Source: JAEUIT01 sp044220875 | GTDB lineage: Bacteria; Planctomycetota; Phycisphaerae; Phycisphaerales; SM1A02 | Reading direction: 5' to 3' | Assembly: GCA_044220875.1 (NCBI GenBank) | Contig: JBGAQH010000001.1 | Span: 744,001 to 808,000 of the forward strand | DNA: 64,000 bases | Part shown: positions 50,247 to 58,825 of the stretch, in pieces | Numbering within the stretch: the stretch's first letter is position 1 | Layout: every line of letters begins with the position of its first letter | The notes under the pieces: model-generated | The model's database searches: none | Seen by the model: the letters and a program-made list of their open reading frames with translations, nothing else | Told to the model about the DNA's origin: nothing | Made by a program: the position numbers and the translations under genes

Positions 50247-52256
50247 ATGGGCCGCACCGACGCTCGAACGCTCGAGCCGATTCGCGAACAACGACGGGCA
50301 ATGCTGGAGGGTGCGCTCGTCGCGGGCGTCTTCCTCATGGTCGGCATGCTCGCGTCCTTCGGCCTGTGGCGCACCTCGGAGGCGAGCCTCCGAGGTCAGC
50401 TGAGCGAGGAGATGATCCGCCTCGCGTCGGTGGCCGCGGGCCTGGTCGATCCCGACCTGCACGCGACCTTCACCGATCCCGCGCAGATGGACTCGGAGCC
50501 GTTCATGCGTGCGATCACGCCGCTGCGGCGCTTTCGCGACCACGCCCCGGGGGTGAAGTACGTCTACACCGCGATTCGGGTCGGCGACGAGGTGCGATTT
50601 GTGCTGGACGCCGCGGAGCCCGGAGATCACGACGGCGACGGCGTCGAGGATCGGGCGTCGATCGCCGACGTCTACAAGGACTGCGAGCCGACGATCCATC
50701 AGGCGTTCGGCGACGCGGAGCATCCCGCGGCCGCGGTCTCCTCGCCGGAACCCTACACCGACGAGTGGGGCACGTTCATCACCGGCTATGCCCCGATCCG
50801 CGACGTGAAGGGCAACGTGGTCGCGGTGATCGGCGTCGACGTGACCGCCGACCACTACGTCGAGCGGCTTGCTCGCGCCGAGAGCAGGGCCCTGTGGGGA
50901 CTGCTGCCGGCGACGCTGGTCAGCGTTCTCATGGGACTCGCCACGTTTGCGATCCGGCGCAGGACCCTTGCCCTGCAGCGGGCCGAGGCCAGGGCCAGCG
51001 CAGCGCTTCGCGAGAGCATCGACGAGCTGGCCCTCCGCAACGTCGAGCTCGATCGCCTTCGCGTCCGCGCCGAGGACGCCGCCGCGGCAAAGGCCAGCTT
51101 CCTCGCGAACATGAGCCACGAGATCCGCACGCCGCTCACCGCCGTGCTGGGCTACCTCGATCTCCTGGAGGAGAGCCTCGCGGCCGAGGATGCCCATGCA
51201 CGGCGCGCCGAGCAGGCCGTACACATGCGGACCATCCGCGCAGCGGGCGAGCACCTGCTCACGATCATCAACGACATTCTCGACCTCTCGAAGATCGAGG
51301 CGGGCCGGATGACCCTCGAGGCGATGCCGACGGACCTGCCGCGCATCCTCGACGAGACCGCCGGCATCCTCAGGCCGCGTGCGGCCGAGAAGGGGATCGA
51401 GCTCTCCTTCGCCCTCGACGGCCCGATCCCGAGCAGCATCCTCTCCGACCCGACCCGCGTGCGCCAGGTGCTGATCAACCTCACCGGCAACGCCGTGAAG
51501 TTCACCGAGCGCGGCTCGGTGCGGGTGAGCGTCGGCGCGGTCGGTTCGATGCTCCACGTCGATGTGCGCGACACGGGCATGGGCATGACCCCGGAGCAGG
51601 CGTCCTCGCTCTTCCAGCCCTTCACCCAGGCGGACGCCAGCGTCACGCGGCGCCACGGCGGCACCGGGCTTGGGCTCTCGATCTGCCGGCGCTTGGGCGA
51701 AATGTTAGGTGGATCGGTCGACCTCGTCGCCAGCGAGCCCGGCGTCGGCTCGACCTTCCGGTTCCGCATCCCGATCCTCGAGGCGCCCGGCGCCGTCACG
51801 GTCACGTCGCTCGACGGACTTGCGGTCGGAGACCCGACGCGCGATGACCGACCGCGAACGCAGTCGCTTCGCGGCAGGATCCTCCTCGCCGAGGACGGCA
51901 AGGACAACCAGCGGCTCATCGCCCATCACCTGCGCCGGGCCGGCGCCGAGGTCGAGATCGCCGAGAACGGCATCGAGGCGCTCGCCCTCTTCGATCGGGC
52001 CGCGGTCGCGGGATCGCCGTTTGATCTCCTCCTGACCGACGTGCAGATGCCTGAGATGGACGGCTGCACGCTTGCCCGCACCCTGCGATCGCGGCATCGG
52101 GAGCTTCCGATCATCGCCCTCACCGCCCACGCCATGGCCGAGGACCGCCGACGCTGCCAGGAAGCCGGATGCAGCGACTACGCGACGAAGCCGATCGACC
52201 GCGTGAAGCTGCTCGCGGTGTGTGCCCGCTGGCTCGGCGGCCGGGCCGCGGCCTAG
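50247..52256 (+). CDS. Hybrid histidine kinase with Cache-like sensor
   Basis: A 669-residue protein. The first membrane helix lies at about 22-42; a periplasmic region of about 170 residues (sensor, Cache-like: VKYVYTAIRVGDEVRFVLDA and TGYAPIRDVKGNVVAVIGVD) is closed by a second helix (about 215-235). HisKA has H291 in FLANMSHEIRTPL. The ATPase domain has NLTGNAVKF, DTGMGM and GGTGLGLSICRRL. The receiver is at about 545-665 with phosphoacceptor D598 in LLTDVQMPEMDG and the switch Lys in DYATKPID. The loop DHDGDGVEDR in the sensor looks like a calcium-binding hand. No response regulator is nearby; output must pass to a distant partner. A TTA codon at 51705 (MLGG) lies in the motif described in the findings. 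Confidence 0.92.
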   Translation: MGRTDARTLEPIREQRRAMLEGALVAGVFLMVGMLASFGLWRTSEASLRGQLSEEMIRLASVAAGLVDPDLHATFTDPAQMDSEPFMRAITPLRRFRDHAPGVKYVYTAIRVGDEVRFVLDAAEPGDHDGDGVEDRASIADVYKDCEPTIHQAFGDAEHPAAAVSSPEPYTDEWGTFITGYAPIRDVKGNVVAVIGVDVTADHYVERLARAESRALWGLLPATLVSVLMGLATFAIRRRTLALQRAEARASAALRESIDELALRNVELDRLRVRAEDAAAAKASFLANMSHEIRTPLTAVLGYLDLLEESLAAEDAHARRAEQAVHMRTIRAAGEHLLTIINDILDLSKIEAGRMTLEAMPTDLPRILDETAGILRPRAAEKGIELSFALDGPIPSSILSDPTRVRQVLINLTGNAVKFTERGSVRVSVGAVGSMLHVDVRDTGMGMTPEQASSLFQPFTQADASVTRRHGGTGLGLSICRRLGEMLGGSVDLVASEPGVGSTFRFRIPILEAPGAVTVTSLDGLAVGDPTRDDRPRTQSLRGRILLAEDGKDNQRLIAHHLRRAGAEVEIAENGIEALALFDRAAVAGSPFDLLLTDVQMPEMDGCTLARTLRSRHRELPIIALTAHAMAEDRRRCQEAGCSDYATKPIDRVKLLAVCARWLGGRAAA

Positions 52257-52340
52257 CGGCGAGCGACGCGCCGGAACGGGCGCGGCCGAATGCACTATCG
52301 TCTCGCTCGGCGCGACCTTGGCGCGCCAGAGAGGTGTGCC

Positions 52341-53597
52341 ATGCCGACGGGTGTCCGCGTCGCGGTTGGTATCGGTTGGACCGCGCTCGAGCGGGCGCTC
52401 CTCGGCGCCGGCCTGCGGAAGCGGCGCGACGGCTGGCGCCGCGCGACGGGGCTTCTCCTGCGCGGCGAGGCGTCGACCTTCGTCCTGTCGGCGTTCGGGC
52501 TTCGCGCCTGGCAATCGCCCGAGCCGCCGGCGGGGTGGACGGTCGCTTCGGCCGAAGCGGAAGTCGCGCGGCGTCTTCGCGAATTCCTGGACGGCGAACC
52601 GGCCTGTCGCGTCGGCGTCCGTCACGGCGAGCTCGAGGACCGCGTGGAGCCGGCGCCGCGCGCCCAGTACACGCTTCGCTTCGAGCCGGCGCAGGGCGGC
52701 GCCGCACGATTCGTGATGCCCGCGCGATGGGGCGGGGAGCCGGCGCCGGGGCCGCTCGCGCCGCTCTTCGAGGTCTGTTGCCGCGTCGACGGCGATGCAC
52801 GGGTCGACGTGTGGCTAAGGATCAACCACGTCGCGGCCGATGGCGTCCCGATGCAGGAGGTGCTCGGCCGGCTTGAGCGGGCGTGGGGCGGCGCGGAGGA
52901 GGTGCGGTTTCCGGCGCCTGAGGAGTTCGAGGAGCACGCGCGAGCGAGGCCGATCGCCGGAGCGCCGACTGGGGCGCCGCTTGCTGAGCTTCAGACCTTC
53001 GTCGACTTCGCGCCGCTCGTCGCGTGGCGCAAGCGCATGAACGCGGCCATCGGCGAGTCGATGACCCTGTCGGCGGCGCTCCTCTGGTCGCTCGCCCGGC
53101 ATGAGGCGTTCGGCGATCTGGCGATGGGGACGACGGTGGAGGTCGCCGCGACGGGGCACCTCGATCGCGCGGTCGGCGTCGTCGTCGTCCGGCCCTGCGC
53201 CCACGCCGACGACGCGCGCGGACTGACCCGCTACGTGCGGGACTTCAACCGGCAGACCGAGGCGACTCGCCGGCGGGCAAGCGGCGGATGCGGCACGCTC
53301 GATGCCGCGGCGTTCGTGCCCGCGCGATTTGCGGCGCCGCTCCTGCGGCATGCGCTCGAGCGCGTGCCGAGTGCCTTCGGGACGCTGGGTCTGACGATGC
53401 TCAAGGACGCCCGCGTCTTCGGAGCGCCGCTCGCCGAGGTCGGGCATCGGCATGGCTTCATCGCGGTCGGAAGCGTCGGATTGCCGACCTCCGACGGCCG
53501 CATGGTCGGCAGCGTGACCGTGAAGGGGCCTCGGGACGTGATCGCCCGCTACCCGCGGGCCCTGGCGGAGGTCATGCGAAGCGCCGCGGGGTCCTAA
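52341..53597 (+). CDS. CAT/condensation-fold acyltransferase-like protein
   Basis: A 418-residue protein (ATG 52341 behind GAGAGGTGTGCC). It holds HVAADG (H163, D167), the HxxxDG catalytic motif shared by chloramphenicol acetyltransferase, 2-oxoacid dehydrogenase E2 catalytic domains, condensation domains and wax/DGAT synthases. The sequence around it, VWLRINHVAADGVPMQEVLG, is nearest E2 and acyltransferase types. A DFG-like second motif is not evident. The lipoyl and E1-binding parts of E2 are absent, so it is not a complete E2. It stands alone between a sensor kinase and the convergent SWIM gene (12-bp gap). Its TAA stop is in a TCCTAACGCTTCG context. Confidence 0.65.
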   Translation: MPTGVRVAVGIGWTALERALLGAGLRKRRDGWRRATGLLLRGEASTFVLSAFGLRAWQSPEPPAGWTVASAEAEVARRLREFLDGEPACRVGVRHGELEDRVEPAPRAQYTLRFEPAQGGAARFVMPARWGGEPAPGPLAPLFEVCCRVDGDARVDVWLRINHVAADGVPMQEVLGRLERAWGGAEEVRFPAPEEFEEHARARPIAGAPTGAPLAELQTFVDFAPLVAWRKRMNAAIGESMTLSAALLWSLARHEAFGDLAMGTTVEVAATGHLDRAVGVVVVRPCAHADDARGLTRYVRDFNRQTEATRRRASGGCGTLDAAAFVPARFAAPLLRHALERVPSAFGTLGLTMLKDARVFGAPLAEVGHRHGFIAVGSVGLPTSDGRMVGSVTVKGPRDVIARYPRALAEVMRSAAGS

Positions 53598-53609
53598 CGC
53601 TTCGCCCGC

Positions 53610-54767
53610 TCACCCCTCGCCGTCGCGCAGTTGCCGGCTGGCCTGGGCGATCGAGTCGTAGATGCTCGCGAGGAGCCCGACCAGCGGGAACTTGCTCGTT
53701 GGCTGGTTGGCGTTGGCGGCGGGGGGCGGCGCCGCGGGCATGCCCTTGCTCGGGGCGGCCTGGATGTGCGCTGCGCGGTTGGCGTTGGCCTGGAAGGGGC
53801 TCGGTCCGAGGCGCTTGAGGAGCGCATGCGGCACGTGCTCCTCCGGCTGCAGCTCGCTGAGCTCGACGAGTCGGCGCCCGGGCTTCCAGAAGTCCTGGAG
53901 GCAGCGCTCGACCGGCGGAAGGGCCGGCGCCGATTCGGCGACGGGCGGCGTCGAGTGGGCCTTCGAGACGCCGCGGGTCGCGATCGCTCGCGCCTCCTGA
54001 AGACGCTCGAGCAGCCGCTGTCCGTCGAGCCCGCGGAGCGTGAAGGAAAGGAGCGAGTCCGCCTCGATGCGCTCCATCACCAGCGCCCATGCGGCGACGA
54101 TGTGCTTGCACGGCGCGCCGCCCAGATCGCTGAACTGCTGGCAGGTGCAGGTGGGGCGCATCTCGTCGTCGCTCTCGGGGACGAGCGTCCGTCCGAGCGA
54201 GCGGAAGAGGGCCTCGACGCCGATCGGCAGCTCGCCCGAAAGCAGCTTCGCGCTCCAGATCGCCTCCGACGCCATGATCGAGACGATGCGGTCCCACTCC
54301 TGGGCATTGAGCTGGGCCACCTCGATTCGCACGCGATAGGGACGTGCAGCGCGACCCTGCACGACGGCCTCGACCAGCCCCGGCGTCACCGTGAGCGACG
54401 CGGCCTGGCCGGCGCGGGCGTAGTCGAGTCCCTCGAGGCGCATCGACGGGTCGATGCGGCCGTCGATGCGGACGACCCAGGCGCTCGCCGGCCACGGGAG
54501 GTTGTCGATTCCCTCCTTGCGGCGGAGGCGGATGCCGTTCTTGATGCGGCGCGGCCCGTCGTTGCGGCGCTGCTGGCGACTGTTCGGCGTGAAACCGCTG
54601 CCGACCGCCGGCGCCGCGGGCTCGCCCTCGGTGCCTAACGCTTCGTTCAATCCGTCGCCCGCGCCGCCGCCCGCCGCGTCGACCTTCGGCTTGGACGCCG
54701 GACCGGCGCCCGGCCCGTTCGCGGGCCCATCTGCAGGTAAGTTCGGGAGGGAAGGCGCGCCGCTCAC
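53610..54767 (-). CDS. SWIM zinc-finger protein
   Basis: A 385-residue protein whose GTG start overlaps the helicase stop (GTGA), so it is translated after it. The N-terminal 80 residues are low-complexity. A conserved domain follows: GRAARPYRVRIEVAQLNAQE, then a SWIM zinc finger CTCQQFSDLGGAPCKHI (C207, C209, C220, H222). The C-terminal third is Pro/Ala-rich, ending with an EEHVPHALLKRLG segment. SWIM proteins bind DNA or proteins, and a gene with this domain is often found next to an SNF2 helicase in bacteria; the pair probably acts as one unit on DNA or in a DNA-transaction complex. The NEALGT codons (54634-54645) contain a TTA in the recurring motif. Confidence 0.88.
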   Translation of the reverse strand: MSGAPSLPNLPADGPANGPGAGPASKPKVDAAGGGAGDGLNEALGTEGEPAAPAVGSGFTPNSRQQRRNDGPRRIKNGIRLRRKEGIDNLPWPASAWVVRIDGRIDPSMRLEGLDYARAGQAASLTVTPGLVEAVVQGRAARPYRVRIEVAQLNAQEWDRIVSIMASEAIWSAKLLSGELPIGVEALFRSLGRTLVPESDDEMRPTCTCQQFSDLGGAPCKHIVAAWALVMERIEADSLLSFTLRGLDGQRLLERLQEARAIATRGVSKAHSTPPVAESAPALPPVERCLQDFWKPGRRLVELSELQPEEHVPHALLKRLGPSPFQANANRAAHIQAAPSKGMPAAPPPAANANQPTSKFPLVGLLASIYDSIAQASRQLRDGEG

Positions 54768-57700
54768 GACGGATCCTCCAGCGACGCCCGCCGCAGCGAG
54801 AGAAGGTCGCGAAGCTGTCCGGTCGAGAGCTCGGTGAGCCAGGACTCGCCGGCGCCGATGATTTGTGACGCGAGCTCGGTCTTCTGTTCGATCATCTGGT
54901 CGATGCGCTCCTCGAGGGTGCCGGCGGAGATCATCTTGTGCACGTTCACCGTGCGGAGCTGGCCGATGCGGAAGGCCCGGTCCGTCGCCTGGTTCTCGAC
55001 CGCCGGATTCCACCAGCGGTCATAGTGGAAGACGTGATTGGCCGAGGTGAGGTTGAGGCCGACGCCGCCGGCCTTGAGGCTGAGGACGAAGACCGGCACC
55101 TGCGGATCGCCCGATTGGAAGCGGTCGATGAGCTGCTCGCGCCGTCCCTGCGGCGTGCCGCCGTGGAGGAAGAGCGCTTCGGTGTCGAGTTCGCGGCGGA
55201 TCATCGAGACGAGCAGGTGGCCCATCTCGCGGTACTGGGTGAAGATCAGCACGCGGTCGCCCGCGGCGAGGATCTCCTCGAGCATCTCGACGAGTCGCGT
55301 CGCCTTGCCCGAGCGGGCCGAGAGCTGCTCGCCCGCCGGGATCGCGATCGGCGCCGACGTCTCCTCGGGCTCGGTCTCGCCCGCGGCTTCGGCCGCCGCC
55401 TTCGCGATCGCGCGTGCCGCCTTCTCCTTGGCATCGGCCTTGTCGGCCTCCGCCTCGGCCCGCGCCTCCTTGAGGAAGTGGGCGGGGTGATTGCAGATCT
55501 GCTTGAGCTTGACGAGGGCGCTCAGGACCAGTCCGCGGCGACGGATGCCCTCGGCGAGATCGACCCGCTGGAGCATGTCGTTGACGACCGAGTCGTAGAG
55601 CTGGGCCTGCTCGACGGTGAGCGGCACGTGCTGCCGCGACTCGACCAGCGGCGGCAGGTCGGTGATGACCGTCGGGTCGGTCTTCAGGCGGCGCAGAATG
55701 AAGGGGCGGACCAGGTTTCGGAGTCGCTCGGCCTGCCGCTTGTCGCGGTGGCGCTCGATCGGCACGGCGAAGCGGCGGCGGAACTCCGCCTGTGAGCCGA
55801 GGTAGCCGGGCGAGCAGAACTCCATGATCGACCAGAGCTCGCTGAGCCGGTTCTCGACCGGCGTACCGGTGAGGGCGATGCGATGCGAGCAGCGGAGCGA
55901 ACGGATCGCCGCGGTCTGCTTCGTCGGCGGGTTCTTGATGTGCTGGGCCTCGTCAAGCACCACGCGGCGCCAGTGGACGCGGGCGAGCGTCTCCTTGTCG
56001 CGGGTGACGAGGGCGTAGGTGGTGATGACGATGTCGCTGCCGAGGGCGATGCGCTCGAACTGCTCGCCGGTCGGCCGCTCGAGGCCGTGGTGGACGTGGC
56101 AGACGAGCTCCGGCGCGAAGCGGCCGAGCTCGCGATGCCAATTGCCGACGACCGACATCGGCGCGACGAGGAGCGTCGGTCCGATGCGCGCCGGACCCTC
56201 GCCCGGGATCATCGTCGGTGTCGTCGGCATCGGCTGGATGGCCGTGACCTGATGCTCGCGCTCGTGCTGAAGGAGCGCGATGAGCTGGATCGTCTTGCCG
56301 AGGCCCATGTCGTCGGCCAGGCACGCGCCGAGGCCGAACTTGTCGAGGAACGCCATCCACGAGAGGCCGGCCCGCTGATAGGGACGGAGCGAACCCTGGA
56401 AGAGCGTCGGCTGCTCGATGAGCGTGAGCTTCTCCGAGCCGCCGGTCGCCTTGAGGAGATCGCTGACCCAGCCCGTCGAGTCGAGGCCGAGGATCGGCAG
56501 GCCGCTCGTCGCTCCCTCGAGGCCGTGGGCCAGGCGAAGCGCCTCAAGCAGCGTCATCTGCCCGCCGGGATGTTCGGCGAGGAACTTGCTCGCGCCTTGC
56601 AGATCCTCGGGCCGGATCTCAACCCAGCGGCCGTTCACCTTGAGGAGCGGCGAGCCCTGCGACGCGAGCTCGCGGAAGGTGTCGAGCGTGAGCGGCTGAT
56701 CGCCGAGGGCAATCTGCCAGGTGTAGTTCACGAGGCTGTGCAGGCCGAGCTCGCTGCGCCGGGCGCCGCCGCCGGCGGCACTCGCGTTCAGCGCATCGGC
56801 CGGATCGCTGTCGATCAGGAGTCGGGCGCCGAGTCGGCTCGAGACCTGGCCCCACCAACTCGGCACGAGGATCTCAAAGCCCGCCTCGGTGAGAATCGGC
56901 CGGTATTCGCGGAGGAATTGGTAGGCCTCGACGGTCGAGAGATCGATGCCGGCGGGGGCGCTGTCGTCGAGGGCCTTCTCGATGCGCGGCCAGATGCGGC
57001 TCGCCCGGCCGAGCTCGGCCAGCAGGATGTCGCTCGCCTCCTCGCCGTCCTTGCCGAGGCCGGCGAGCAGTCCCTTGAGGACGCCCGAGCCCTGTTCCCA
57101 GATCTGCTCCGCGTCGATGAAGACCGGCGGATCGTCCGCGGTGACGAGCTTGAAGCGGAGCCGCCAGCTCGCCTTCATGGCCTGCTCGGGAGCGAGCTCG
57201 CTGCCGTGGCCGTCGCTGTCGGGCTCGTTGAGTTCGAGGCAGAGCCGCACGAGGCGACCTTCCGCGACGTCGTCGAGCTGTGCGATCCATGCCCGGGCGC
57301 CGCGGAGAAGCGCCGTGTCGGCGCTGGTGATGCCCTTGATGAGATCGTCCTGCCCGAGCAGGCCGGAGAGCCAGGCGACATGCGGGTCGCCCTTCGGGTC
57401 GCGGTCCTCGATCGCCTCGCCGTAGTTCTCGGCGACCATGAGGGAACGCACGAAGGTGTCGGTCATCGCGCAGAGCGCAGCCTCGAGGATCGGCCACGTG
57501 CCGCCGCGCAGATCGTCGTTGGCGCAGCGGCAGACTGCGGGCATGCTGTCGAGCAGTGCGGCGACCCGCTGCGTGCTCTTCGCGTCGGCAAGCCACGGCA
57601 CCCAGGTTGCCCGCAGTCGCCCCGAGCGTTCCTGCACCAGCGACGGAATCACGCGCTGGTCCTCGAGCAGTTCGACCGCGAAGCTCGCCACCGCGCTCCA

Positions 57701-58219
57701 GTAGGTCACGTCGTGGCCGAGGGCGAGTTCGCTGCTCAGGCCGCCGCCGTGGGCGTCATGCATCACGACATCGACCTTGAGCAGCGTCGGCAGGAGGCGG
57801 TCGGCCTTCAGCGACACGGTGGGGACGGTGACCTGGCCCGCGTAGGCCTCGAGCCGGGCCTCGTCGTCGAGCGAGAGGAGGTCGGCGGCGCGATCGCTCG
57901 GCACGGGCACGCCGGCGCCGGCGTCGGTGGCGCCGGGGGGAAGCCAGAAGGGCAACGAGAGCGATGCGCTGTCGTCGTCGCCGAGGTCCTCATCGCCCGT
58001 CAGCTTCGCGTGGCGAAGCGCGGTGCGGATCGCGGCGGCGCTCGCCGCAAACGGGTGGACGATCGACTGCGGCGAGACGGCGGTCGCCGTGCCGCCCTCG
58101 GCGGCGCACGCGCCGGCCGTTCGCTCGCGCGGTGCGATCGAGGCGGCGGCTGCTTCGGTATCTTCGGCCCACAGGTGCAGTGAGCCTTTCGTCCAGACAG
58201 CGTGGAGGACCAGCATCAA
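54764..58219 (-). CDS. SNF2-family DEAD/DEAH helicase-like ATPase
   Basis: A 1,151-residue protein. An N-terminal region of about 520 residues (SNF2-associated, all beta/alpha with no known catalytic motif) precedes the SNF2 ATPase. Motif I is DDMGLGKTIQLIAL (K642), motif II DEAQ (D756), motif III LTGTPVENRL, then a helical insert; motif V is LSLKAGGVGLNLT and motif VI QATDRAFRIGQ. Such proteins move along double-stranded DNA and remodel bound protein. It overlaps the SWIM gene by four bases. No methylase or other defence genes surround it, so the pair is read as a housekeeping-type or regulatory SNF2/SWIM module. tRNA-Lys lies on the same strand 155 bp upstream. Confidence 0.95.
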   Translation of the reverse strand: MMLVLHAVWTKGSLHLWAEDTEAAAASIAPRERTAGACAAEGGTATAVSPQSIVHPFAASAAAIRTALRHAKLTGDEDLGDDDSASLSLPFWLPPGATDAGAGVPVPSDRAADLLSLDDEARLEAYAGQVTVPTVSLKADRLLPTLLKVDVVMHDAHGGGLSSELALGHDVTYWSAVASFAVELLEDQRVIPSLVQERSGRLRATWVPWLADAKSTQRVAALLDSMPAVCRCANDDLRGGTWPILEAALCAMTDTFVRSLMVAENYGEAIEDRDPKGDPHVAWLSGLLGQDDLIKGITSADTALLRGARAWIAQLDDVAEGRLVRLCLELNEPDSDGHGSELAPEQAMKASWRLRFKLVTADDPPVFIDAEQIWEQGSGVLKGLLAGLGKDGEEASDILLAELGRASRIWPRIEKALDDSAPAGIDLSTVEAYQFLREYRPILTEAGFEILVPSWWGQVSSRLGARLLIDSDPADALNASAAGGGARRSELGLHSLVNYTWQIALGDQPLTLDTFRELASQGSPLLKVNGRWVEIRPEDLQGASKFLAEHPGGQMTLLEALRLAHGLEGATSGLPILGLDSTGWVSDLLKATGGSEKLTLIEQPTLFQGSLRPYQRAGLSWMAFLDKFGLGACLADDMGLGKTIQLIALLQHEREHQVTAIQPMPTTPTMIPGEGPARIGPTLLVAPMSVVGNWHRELGRFAPELVCHVHHGLERPTGEQFERIALGSDIVITTYALVTRDKETLARVHWRRVVLDEAQHIKNPPTKQTAAIRSLRCSHRIALTGTPVENRLSELWSIMEFCSPGYLGSQAEFRRRFAVPIERHRDKRQAERLRNLVRPFILRRLKTDPTVITDLPPLVESRQHVPLTVEQAQLYDSVVNDMLQRVDLAEGIRRRGLVLSALVKLKQICNHPAHFLKEARAEAEADKADAKEKAARAIAKAAAEAAGETEPEETSAPIAIPAGEQLSARSGKATRLVEMLEEILAAGDRVLIFTQYREMGHLLVSMIRRELDTEALFLHGGTPQGRREQLIDRFQSGDPQVPVFVLSLKAGGVGLNLTSANHVFHYDRWWNPAVENQATDRAFRIGQLRTVNVHKMISAGTLEERIDQMIEQKTELASQIIGAGESWLTELSTGQLRDLLSLRRASLEDPS

Positions 58220-58374
58220 CCGTTGGTGACCTTGCTCAATGTGAGGGCTGGACGCGGGGGAGACGGGTTGCGTACGAACCGGTGAGCGGCGTGCTGCGGC
58301 AAGCCGATGCTGCCGCGTGCCCCCACCCTTTGCCGACCGACGGCATTCGCGGGAAGACCGGCTCCCCGCCGTAG

Positions 58375-58448
58375 TGATTGCGCCGGGATTTGAACCCGGG
58401 ACCCGCGGTTTAAAAGACCGCTGCTCTACCAGACTGAGCTACGCAATC
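58375..58448 (-). tRNA. tRNA-Lys (UUU)
   Basis: A 74-nt cloverleaf on the minus strand. The acceptor arms GATTGCG and CGCAATC pair perfectly with discriminator A; D-arm GCTC/GAGC; anticodon stem GCGGT/ACCGC with loop CTTTTAA (anticodon TTT); T-arm CCGGG/CCCGG with loop TTCAAAT. The 3' CCA is not encoded (next bases CTA). Confidence 0.95.
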
Positions 58449-58825
58449 TCGATGACGCGATCCGCGCGGGTCTCGCGGAGAACGCCGGATGGAGGCCACC
58501 GCTGAGGTGGACTCCGACCCAGATCGACCAGTCTACTGGACCCCGCGTTTATCGCCACCATCTTCGCTGGTGAACCCGTGGAATCATGATCGCCGGAACC
58601 CTTCGGGCGAGCGAGAGTTCCGCCGCCGCGTCGCGGCACAGGTCCGACTGTGCGGGCAGGACCTTCTCGAATCTGCGGACCTCCGCTGAAGGGACCTCCA
58701 AAGTCGTCCGATAAGGGCCTCGGCTCGCGCGGCACCGTCGTCGCGCGTCGCTTCCCTTCCCGCGGAAACGCCGGGAAAAACGCTCACTTCGCCGGCACGC
58801 ACCGGGTGCCCGTCCAGGGGTTTCC
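58449..58825. other. Intergenic gap of 377 bp
   Basis: This lies between tRNA-Lys and the TolB-like gene. Small frames on both strands have no ribosome site or motif. It must carry the tRNA promoter on the minus strand and a promoter for the TolB-like gene, but I found no clear hexamers. Confidence 0.4.

Noticed and set aside
53610..58219. SNF2/SWIM pair as a known anti-phage system
   Set aside because: DISARM-type and similar systems need a methylase, DUF1998 or PLD-family partner nearby; none is present next to this pair.
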